Positions 58,190 to 64,000 of a stretch of DNA of 64,000 nt are shown piece by piece; within the stretch, counting starts at the first letter, position 1; the number at the start of each line of letters is the position of its first letter. The stretch is from Acinetobacter chengduensis. GTDB lineage: Bacteria > Pseudomonadota > Gammaproteobacteria > Pseudomonadales > Moraxellaceae. The notes under the pieces are model-generated. The model had not been told where the DNA came from and made no database searches. It saw only the letters and a program-made list of their open reading frames with translations. Position numbers and translations under genes: made by a program. Location: the NCBI RefSeq assembly GCF_003664645.1, contig NZ_RCHC01000009.1, forward strand, positions 62,001 to 126,000, in the 5' to 3' direction.

Positions 58190-58538
58190 ACAGAATCAAT
58201 CATGACAGTAAAAAAGTAACTGCACATTATTACCTTGTTTTAGTAAAGCTCCAAACGACTTTTTGTACAGAAATATTACTTTCTATAGAGAAAACCGTTT
58301 TAGACATTTATAAACTGAACGGTTGCATACTTTTCATCTCATTTTTGCGCTAGATCACCCTATATATTCACGCTAAAACAACAATAATTCAGACAGCTAC
58401 AGTCATTCAAATACATTAAATACAAATCCTTTTGAAGCAGTAGCATACATAGCAATGGCAGAAAAAAAGCTCCTGCGAACAGAAGCTTTAAAATAAATTC
58501 AACTGAGATTAATTCCTCAGAATTAATCCATAGATCAA
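58190..58538. other. 349-base gap between rsmH and the sulfate-binding gene
   Basis: Holds the presumed rsmH promoter (TTGGAG at 58249-58254, AATAAT at 58226-58231, minus strand, weak -35) and the terminator at 58460-58489. No mraZ or other gene was found in any frame. Confidence 0.55.
58460..58489 (-). terminator. Terminator of the first sulfate-binding gene
   Basis: Ten-base-pair stem AAAGCTTCTG/CAGGAGCTTT on the minus strand (one G-T pair), TTCG tetraloop and seven T, 50 bases beyond the stop. Confidence 0.92.
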
Positions 58539-59558
58539 TTAACGCTTCGCGTTATAAATTTGATCAAAAACCGCACCATTCACAAAGTGTGTTTGCTGTG
58601 CTTTTGCCCAACCACCAAAAACTTCATCAATAGTAAATGTTTTTAATGGCGGGAATTGTGCTTTATATTTTGCTAAAACAGCTGCATTACGTGGACGATA
58701 GAAATGTTTAGCCGCCATTTCTTGACCTAATGGCGAATATAAATAGTTGATATAGCCTTTTGCTAACCATTCGTTGCCATTTTTAGCGACAGTTTTATCA
58801 ACGATTGCAACTGAAGGCTCAGTCAAAATAGACATTGAAGGATACACAATATCAAATTTACCTTTGCCCAAGGTTTTTTGTGTCACAAGGGCTTCATTTT
58901 CCCAAGTTAACAATACATCACCAATCCCACGCTCAGCGAAGGTCGTCATTGAAGCACGCGCTGCTGAGTCCATCACTTTCACATTGTGATACATTTTGCC
59001 GACGAATTCTTTCGCCTTAGCATCATTACCACCAGGTTGCTTCAATGCATAACCCCAAGCCGATAAATACACCCAACGTGGTAAACCACCTGTTTTAGGA
59101 TTTGGCGTAATAATTTCTACGCCCGGCTTAGTTAAGTCGCTCCAGTCTTTAATATGCTTTGGATTGCCTTTACGTACCATAAATACAATAGTAGAGGTAT
59201 ACGGTGCAGAGTTATACGGGAATTCTTTTTGCCAACCCGGTTGTATTTGACCTGACTTTACAATTTCATCGATATCATTGGCCAAAGCTAAAGTGACTAC
59301 ATCACCTTTTAAACCATCAACCACTGAACGCGCTTGCTTGCCCGAACCACCATGCGATTGTTTAAAATCAACAGAATAACCTGTGCGTTTTTTCCAATAT
59401 GCACCAAATGACTTGTTAAATTCGTCATAAAATTCGCGTGTTGCGTCATAAGATACATTTAAAAATTGGCGATCCGCCGCCTGAGTGGTGGCTGCAGTAA
59501 GTGTCAAACCTAGCGACAACAATGCGCCACTCAACAATGCTTTGAATTGAAGTTTCAT
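58539..59558 (-). CDS. sbp: Periplasmic sulfate-binding protein (copy 1)
   Basis: A 339-residue solute-binding protein of sulfate ABC import. Signal peptide ends near TQAADRQ; mature motifs are [40 protein letters not shown] and LTWENEAL, all of the Sbp/CysP family. ATG at 59558 is preferred over a frame start at 59573 because it gives a normal signal peptide. Closely related to the next gene; no permease or ATPase (cysTWA) is nearby. Own promoter and terminator. Confidence 0.95.
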   Translation of the reverse strand: MKLQFKALLSGALLSLGLTLTAATTQAADRQFLNVSYDATREFYDEFNKSFGAYWKKRTGYSVDFKQSHGGSGKQARSVVDGLKGDVVTLALANDIDEIVKSGQIQPGWQKEFPYNSAPYTSTIVFMVRKGNPKHIKDWSDLTKPGVEIITPNPKTGGLPRWVYLSAWGYALKQPGGNDAKAKEFVGKMYHNVKVMDSAARASMTTFAERGIGDVLLTWENEALVTQKTLGKGKFDIVYPSMSILTEPSVAIVDKTVAKNGNEWLAKGYINYLYSPLGQEMAAKHFYRPRNAAVLAKYKAQFPPLKTFTIDEVFGGWAKAQQTHFVNGAVFDQIYNAKR

Positions 59559-59591
59559 ATCAGCATAAATCAAATATCTAAATTAATGCTA

Positions 59592-59620
59592 ACTATATGA
59601 AATAAAGTCATTAATCGCAA
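59592..59620 (-). promoter_or_regulatory. Promoter of sulfate-binding gene copy 1
   Basis: Minus strand TTGCGA, 17 bases, TATAGT; 34 bases before the start codon. The same -10 and spacing occur at copy 2. Confidence 0.6.
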
Positions 59621-59747
59621 TTCACAAAATTTCAATAAACTTCTATAAAGTATGTAAATTTGTTCTTTTATCATCTTGTTTTAATTATATAAAATGCAAT
59701 TAAACACTTTACTTTTTCCATATATATACTGTTTTTTGCTTTGTATA

Positions 59748-59784
59748 TAAAAAAAATGGATAACAACTGTCATCCATTTTTTCA
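59748..59784. terminator. Terminator of sulfate-binding gene copy 2
   Basis: AAAATGGAT/ATCCATTTT stem (59753-59761, 59772-59780), ten-base loop, T-rich on both exits. It serves copy 2 on the minus strand. Confidence 0.85.
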
Positions 59785-59806
59785 TTTCTAATATCTTATG
59801 AATATT

Positions 59807-60808
59807 TTATTTTTTATCACTATAAATTTGATCAAAGATCGCACCATTCACAAAGTGAGTTTGTTGTGCCTTTGCCCATCCACCAAAAACCTGATCAATG
59901 GTAAATGTTTTTTGCTTTGGAAATTGAGCTGCATATTTTGCTGCAGCTTTGCTATCTCGTGGTCGGAAATAATATTTAGCCGCCAGCTCCTGTCCTTTGG
60001 GTGAATATAAATAGTTTAAGTAGCCTTTTGCTAAATTTCGGTTCCCATCTTTATCAACCACTTTATCTACAATTGCTACAGAAGGTTCAGCCAAAATTGA
60101 AATCGATGGGTAAACAATATCAAATTTATCCTTACCTAAGCCTTGAGTCGCTAGCAATGCTTCATTTTCCCAAGACAGCAACACATCACCAATGCCACGT
60201 TCTGCAAAAGTGGTGAGTGAACCCCGTGCACCCGAGTCTAACACTTTGACATTTTGATACAGCTTTTTCACCAATTCTTTGGCTTTCGCATCATTGCCAC
60301 CCGGTTGCTTCAGTGCATACCCCCAAGCTGACAAATAAATCCAACGTGGCGCACCGCCAGTTTTTGGGTTTGGTGTAATAATCTCAACACCTGGCTTGGT
60401 TAAATCATTCCAGTCTTTAATATTTTTGGGATTGCCTTTACGCACTAAAAACACGATGGTTGAGGTATAGGGTGCAGAATTATTTGGAAATTCTTTTTGC
60501 CAGCCTTTTTTAATTAATCCCGCATTCACAATTTCATCAATATCATTGGCTAAGGCCAAAGTCACCACATCTGCTTGTAAACCTGTCGCGACAGCACGGG
60601 CTTGCTTACCTGAACCACCATGTGATTGCTTAAAATTCACTTCTTGCCCTGTTCGCTGCTTCCAAAATGCACCAAACTCCTGATTGTATTCTTGATAAAA
60701 CTCACGTGTCGGATCATAAGATACGTTTAAAAAATCTTTATTCGCATATACATGGGTTATAGCACCACTTAAAAGTGCCAATACAGTTGAAGCTATTATT
60801 TTTTTCAT
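59807..60808 (-). CDS. sbp: Periplasmic sulfate-binding protein (copy 2)
   Basis: A 333-residue paralogue of copy 1: signal peptide ending HVYANKD, then [49 protein letters not shown] and the shared ending [22 protein letters not shown]. Most of the mature protein is near-identical in pattern to copy 1, so a tandem duplication is evident. It has separate promoter and terminator, so the copies may differ in regulation or in affinity (sulfate versus thiosulfate). Confidence 0.95.
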   Translation of the reverse strand: MKKIIASTVLALLSGAITHVYANKDFLNVSYDPTREFYQEYNQEFGAFWKQRTGQEVNFKQSHGGSGKQARAVATGLQADVVTLALANDIDEIVNAGLIKKGWQKEFPNNSAPYTSTIVFLVRKGNPKNIKDWNDLTKPGVEIITPNPKTGGAPRWIYLSAWGYALKQPGGNDAKAKELVKKLYQNVKVLDSGARGSLTTFAERGIGDVLLSWENEALLATQGLGKDKFDIVYPSISILAEPSVAIVDKVVDKDGNRNLAKGYLNYLYSPKGQELAAKYYFRPRDSKAAAKYAAQFPKQKTFTIDQVFGGWAKAQQTHFVNGAIFDQIYSDKK

Positions 60809-61182
60809 TACAAAGTCTCATTTCATTCTTGAAATGCACTATATAAATCTGAATACTGTTGTACAATATCTAGGCTAGATGATTAATTTGTTTATAATTC
60901 TGTTTTTTAGATATGCAAAAAAATGCTGAGGATCGGTGTTTTTTTGCTAAATAAAGACTTCAAAAAGATATTCTCCATGCTATCTTCATAGTTATTTGAT
61001 ACAAAGTAACAATTAAGGAGAAATCTGGTTTATTCAGGTAATCTAGATTGGTGTTTGATTATTTTTTTGTAAAAAATGTGACGTAGTTCTACTTTTTATT
61101 CAATTAACGTGGTTAAATCGTAGTATTAGTATTAAAAAACACCAATAAAAATTCCATTCATCAAGTTAGGGGAAGATTGGAC
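60809..61182. other. 374-base divergent intergenic region
   Basis: Holds the copy-2 sulfate-binding promoter (60838-60866, minus) with a palindrome upstream (60868-60880) and, on the plus strand, the leader of the small secreted protein. AT-rich, no ORF of interest. Confidence 0.6.
60838..60866 (-). promoter_or_regulatory. Promoter of sulfate-binding gene copy 2
   Basis: Minus strand TTGTAC (60861-60866), 17 bases, TATAGT (60838-60843), about 30 bases before the ATG. Confidence 0.65.
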
Positions 61183-61485
61183 ATGAAATTAAATCAATTT
61201 GCGATTCTGTGTATCGCACTTAGTTTTTCAACACTACAGTTGACTCATAGCGCAGCAATTAACAAAACTGCCAACACCAAAGTAACGTTACCTAGTGATA
61301 AAACATCACTGATTGAAAAAGCCTTAACACAACAAAAAAATGAGTCTTCTAAAGCGCAATCATCAGATGATAGTTTAAAGGTGCTGACATCGATTAAAAC
61401 CGCACCTGCTCAAAACTTTTTTGCTTCACAAAACCAAAGTTTTAGCCGTTTTGTGCAAGCACTGTTCTCTACAAATCCATCTTAA
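61183..61485 (+). CDS. Small secreted protein of unknown function
   Basis: A 100-residue protein with a clear signal peptide (MKLNQFAILCIALSFSTLQ..., cleavage probably near HSA-A at about residue 24). The mature part of about 76 residues is Lys, Ser, Thr and Gln rich and lacks cysteines; its end has FSRFVQALFSTNPS, a short amphipathic segment. The ATG at 61183 has AGGGGA nine bases upstream. I do not recognise a family. It has its own terminator and stands between unrelated genes, so context gives no hint beyond a periplasmic or exported location. Confidence 0.75.
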   Translation: MKLNQFAILCIALSFSTLQLTHSAAINKTANTKVTLPSDKTSLIEKALTQQKNESSKAQSSDDSLKVLTSIKTAPAQNFFASQNQSFSRFVQALFSTNPS

Positions 61486-61534
61486 GCCTTTAAAGCACAT
61501 ATTCTAAGCCCATGCATTCCCCTGCTTGGGCAAG

Positions 61535-61584
61535 AAGCCTGATCACTGAATGATAAATTAAGCATTAAGTGATCAGGCTTTTTC
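61535..61584 (+). terminator. Terminator after the small secreted protein
   Basis: Thirteen-base-pair stem AAGCCTGATCACT/AGTGATCAGGCTT (61535-61547, 61568-61580) with a 20-base loop and TTT exit, about 50 bases after the stop. Confidence 0.85.
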
Positions 61585-61626
61585 GTTATAATAGATCCTA
61601 ATTTACATTCTGATTAATAATTGATT

Positions 61627-63135
61627 ATGACTGTTCGTACTCGTATTGCACCCTCTCCTACAGGCTTTCCTCATGTAGGTACAGCCTATATCGCCTTGTT
61701 TAACCTGTGTTTTGCAAAGCAACACGGTGGCGAATTTATTCTTCGTATTGAAGATACAGACCAACTTCGCTCTACACCTGAATCTGAAAAAATGATTTTA
61801 GATTCATTGCGTTGGTTAGGCCTCAATTGGTCTGAAGGTCCAGATGTAGGTGGTCCACATGCGCCATACCGCCAATCAGAGCGTATGGGCATTTATAAGC
61901 AATATGCACTTGAATTAGTTGAAAAAGGCCATGCGTTTTATTGCTTTGCAACAAGCGAAGAACTTGATCAAATGCGTGCAGAACAGCAAGCACGTGGCGA
62001 GTCTCCACGTTACGATGGTCGTGGTTTAAAACATACTGCTGAAGAAGTACAACGTCGTCTTGCAGCTGGCGAACCGCATGTTATTCGCATGAAAGTACCT
62101 GAAGAAGGTATTTGTCAATTTAACGACTTACTGCGTGGCGAAGTTGAAATTCCATGGGCGCAAGTCGATATGCAAATTCTTCTGAAGACTGACGGCTTAC
62201 CAACTTACCATTTGGCTAACGTAGTAGATGACCATTTAATGGAAATCACCCATGTGATTCGTGGTGAAGAATGGATTCCATCTGCGCCTAAGCATCAGTT
62301 ACTTTATAAATATTTTGGTTGGAATATGCCTGTGCTTTGCCACATGCCACTTTTGCGTAACCCAGATAAATCAAAACTGTCTAAACGTAAAAACCCAACT
62401 TCAATTAACTACTACAAAGATATTGGTGTTTTACCAGAAGCATTGTTGAATTACCTTGGCCGTATGGGTTGGTCTATGCCAGACGAAAGTGAAAAATTCA
62501 CTTTGGCAGAAATGATCGAACACTTCGACATTCAACGTGTATCTCTGGGTGGCCCAATCTTTGATGTTGAAAAACTCAATTGGTTAAATGGTCAATGGAT
62601 TAAAGCCTTAAGTCCTGCTGAATTGTTAGATACCTTATTGGCTTGGAAAGCTGATCGCGCCAAACTAGAAGAAATTGCAGCTGCAATTCAACCGCGTATT
62701 AACTTGCTTTCAGAAGCAGTAAATTGGTCGGCGCACTACTTCAACCACTTCCCTACTCTAAGCCAAGAGCAGTTTGTAAGTAAAAAGCTCTCTGAAGAAC
62801 AAGTTCGTCAAAGCTTACAGTTTGCAATTTGGCGCTTAGAAAGCCTCTTTATCTGGAATAACGACACTGTTAGCCAAACGCTAATGGACTTAGCGACACA
62901 AATGGAGGTGAAATTACGTGATTTCATGCCAGCTTTCTTTATTGCAATCGCAGGATCAACAGCATCTACACCAGTGATGCAAACGATGGTCACTATTGGT
63001 CCGGATTTAACCTTCGCTCGCTTACGTCATGCACTTGAAATTGTTGGCGGTCCGAGTAAAAAAGAGCTAAAAGTTTGGGAAAAACTCAATGAAAGCTTAA
63101 AATTGCCGAAAAATGACGCAGTTGATGAAGCTTAA
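61627..63135 (+). CDS. gltX: Glutamyl-tRNA synthetase
   Basis: A 502-residue class Ic synthetase charging tRNA-Glu. HIGH-type motif [14 protein letters not shown] (H16-V-G-T), [13 protein letters not shown], and KMSKS-type KLSKRKN near residue 250. The ATG at 61627 is preferred to a TTG two codons upstream. The gene for its substrate tRNA-Glu follows about 90 bases downstream from its own promoter. Confidence 0.97.
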   Translation: MTVRTRIAPSPTGFPHVGTAYIALFNLCFAKQHGGEFILRIEDTDQLRSTPESEKMILDSLRWLGLNWSEGPDVGGPHAPYRQSERMGIYKQYALELVEKGHAFYCFATSEELDQMRAEQQARGESPRYDGRGLKHTAEEVQRRLAAGEPHVIRMKVPEEGICQFNDLLRGEVEIPWAQVDMQILLKTDGLPTYHLANVVDDHLMEITHVIRGEEWIPSAPKHQLLYKYFGWNMPVLCHMPLLRNPDKSKLSKRKNPTSINYYKDIGVLPEALLNYLGRMGWSMPDESEKFTLAEMIEHFDIQRVSLGGPIFDVEKLNWLNGQWIKALSPAELLDTLLAWKADRAKLEEIAAAIQPRINLLSEAVNWSAHYFNHFPTLSQEQFVSKKLSEEQVRQSLQFAIWRLESLFIWNNDTVSQTLMDLATQMEVKLRDFMPAFFIAIAGSTASTPVMQTMVTIGPDLTFARLRHALEIVGGPSKKELKVWEKLNESLKLPKNDAVDEA

Positions 63136-63147
63136 TTGATTTTTTAG

Positions 63148-63176
63148 TTGACGCATGGGCGTTATATCCATAATAT
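63148..63176 (+). promoter_or_regulatory. Stable-RNA promoter of tRNA-Glu
   Basis: TTGACG (63148-63153), 17 bases, TAATAT (63171-63176), then a GC-rich stretch GCGCCC before the expected start near 63183. Such a GC-rich discriminator is typical of promoters repressed by ppGpp with DksA. Hexamers are seen; stringent control is inferred. Confidence 0.7.
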
Positions 63177-63226
63177 AGCGCCCATACAGAGACACAGTGT
63201 TAAACACTGATTCTGTTGCCTCACTT

Positions 63227-63302
63227 GTCCCTATCGTCTAGAGGCCTAGGACATCGCCCTTTCACGGCGGTAACCGGGGTTCGAATCCCCGTAGGGACGC
63301 CA
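63227..63302 (+). tRNA. tRNA-Glu (anticodon TTC)
   Basis: A complete 76-base cloverleaf: acceptor GTCCCTA pairs with TAGGGAC, the anticodon loop CTTTCAC carries TTC, the T arm has CCGGGGTTCGAATCCCCG, and the gene encodes its own CCA end. It stands 90 bases after gltX, and a terminator follows. Confidence 0.97.
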
Positions 63303-63333
63303 TATTCAAGATCATTCTTGTAATGGTCTTAAT

Positions 63334-63370
63334 AAAAAACCCAAGCATTATGACTTGGGTTTTTTATTGC
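63334..63370 (+). terminator. Terminator after tRNA-Glu
   Basis: Twelve-base-pair stem AAAAAACCCAAG/CTTGGGTTTTTT (63334-63345, 63354-63365) with an eight-base loop; the second arm ends in the T run. Confidence 0.9.
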
Positions 63371-63460
63371 CTAAATTTTCTTGCAATGATTTTCGCAGTG
63401 TTTTTGCTTTCTGCGCCATTACGATTAAAATAGCGTATAGATTAGAATTATGGAGTTGCA

Positions 63461-63802
63461 ATGCAATACCGCTGCCCTCAATGTCAAAGCCCAAAAATCA
63501 TGCCCGTGGCGCAAGCTGGTGCACCCGCCGCTCGTCCTGTAGTACCTAAAAGTTTAGTGTTTTTAGTTCCAGCAATTTTCGTATTGTTACTTTTGGTCAT
63601 CATTAGCATTTCAATGTGGCTATTTGGCAATGGTGCTGGTAGCACCATACAAACAGCAACTGTAGTGGTATTTATTATCTGCGTGATTGCAGGCTTTTTA
63701 TTTTACCGCGACCTGCCTGATTTCAAGATTTCAATGCAAGCATTTATGCAGTCACAAAAGAAATGGAAATGTCGTGACTGCAACCACGAGTGGGAACTTT
63801 AG
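63461..63802 (+). CDS. Zinc-ribbon membrane protein of unknown function
   Basis: A 113-residue protein: an N-terminal CPQC and a C-terminal CRDC-NHEW pair frame two hydrophobic segments (about 30-54 and 63-80). The four cysteines could form one zinc ribbon if both ends are cytoplasmic, which the two-helix topology allows. The ATG has GGAG six bases upstream. No function is known to me; similar small proteins occur across Acinetobacter. It converges on the CDF exporter gene across a 28-bp palindrome. Confidence 0.8.
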   Translation: MQYRCPQCQSPKIMPVAQAGAPAARPVVPKSLVFLVPAIFVLLLLVIISISMWLFGNGAGSTIQTATVVVFIICVIAGFLFYRDLPDFKISMQAFMQSQKKWKCRDCNHEWEL

Positions 63803-63814
63803 TTTATACATCTG

Positions 63815-63842
63815 TTCACATCAGCATTAATGCTGATGTGAA
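63815..63842. terminator. Perfect palindrome between convergent genes, probable bidirectional terminator
   Basis: TTCACATCAGCATT followed by its exact reverse complement, 28 bases without mismatch. It overlaps the last codons and the TAA of the minus-strand gene. No T run on either exit, so termination would rely on hairpin strength or Rho. Confidence 0.5.
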
Positions 63843-64000
63843 TGTTCTTCCAATTTATGATGATGCCCTGCTTCTGCAATACATGCTTGTTCTTCAATTT
63901 GTAGCACCATTTCAGTAATGCCATGTTCATGGCTTAACATTTCCATCGCTTCTTGATACAAATCTGTACGATCAATGTTTGGTGCATAAAGATGAACCGT
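63827..64000 (-). CDS. Cation diffusion facilitator, CzcD-like (C-terminal end only)
   Basis: The minus-strand frame is open from the right edge to TAA at 63827-63829, giving the last 57 residues. TVHLYAPNIDRTDLYQEA, HGITEMVLQIEEQAC and a His-rich end (AGHHHKLEEHSHQH) match the cytoplasmic C-terminal domain of CzcD-type zinc/cobalt/cadmium exporters. The membrane domain lies outside the window. Confidence 0.8.
   Translation of the reverse strand, partial: TVHLYAPNIDRTDLYQEAMEMLSHEHGITEMVLQIEEQACIAEAGHHHKLEEHSHQH

Noticed and set aside
58009..58227. Frame overlapping the start of rsmH and its leader
   Set aside because: Out of frame shadow inside rsmH, with no ribosome site of its own.
63355..63549. 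64-codon plus-strand frame after tRNA-Glu
   Set aside because: Starts within the terminator and overlaps the better zinc-ribbon gene in another frame.

Overview
The window looks like a chromosomal segment of an Acinetobacter species (Moraxellaceae, Gammaproteobacteria). The evidence is a low-GC genome, a pilMNOPQ-aroK-aroB operon, a minor-pilin cluster next to ispH, bfd-bfr next to a type IV pilin gene, a SpoT with a decayed synthetase domain, and a short cell-wall cluster that starts at rsmH and stops at mraY. No phage genes, insertion sequences, rRNA operons or CRISPR arrays were seen. Most of the window is ordinary core genome.

Layout. 1-4.9 kb: minus-strand minor-pilin operon fimT-pilV-pilW-pilX-pilY1 (pilY1 runs off the left edge). 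5.0-9.9 kb: ispH (minus), then gmk, rpoZ, spoT and ridA (plus). 10.0-10.9 kb: bfd under a Fur-type operator, and a bacterioferritin that keeps its haem ligand but has lost most ferroxidase ligands. 11.0-29.7 kb: the accessory region, a very AT-rich glycan cluster with a type IV pilin gene at each end. 29.9-33.2 kb: a lemA-TPM-TPM operon and a PF10118 metal-dependent hydrolase. 33.4-39.4 kb: gltB-gltD. 39.8-47.4 kb: pilMNOPQ-aroK-aroB-SPOR protein, with ponA diverging at 47.6-50.1 kb. 50.2-58.2 kb: rlmA and rsmH-ftsL-ftsI-murE-murF-mraY. 58.5-60.8 kb: two tandem sulfate-binding protein genes. 61.2-64.0 kb: a small secreted orphan protein, gltX, tRNA-Glu, a zinc-ribbon membrane protein and the end of a CzcD-like exporter.

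The island. A minus-strand chain of close or overlapping genes runs from pilA (29.7 kb) to 13.8 kb. It encodes a large TMTC-like membrane protein with a TPR tail, a three-gene GTR-type module (GT-C, GtrB, GtrA), another Dol-P-Man-synthase-like GT2, a PglK-like ABC flippase, GT4-type transferases, a methyltransferase, two GDP-mannose dehydratases, GDP-fucose synthase, ManC and a WcaE-like GT2. Two more GT4 genes converge from the plus strand. There is no Wzx, Wzy, Wzz or initiating phosphoglycosyltransferase. I read this as a strain-specific pathway for a short, fucose-type, lipid-linked oligosaccharide that is flipped by the ABC protein and probably placed on the neighbouring pilin. This is inference from gene content. 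Both pilin genes have a candidate sigma-54 promoter.

Together the window supplies most of the type IV pilus outer-membrane and alignment parts (PilMNOPQ), tip and minor pilins (FimT, PilV, PilW, PilX, PilY1), two pilin subunits and a candidate modification pathway, so pilus biogenesis is its dominant theme.
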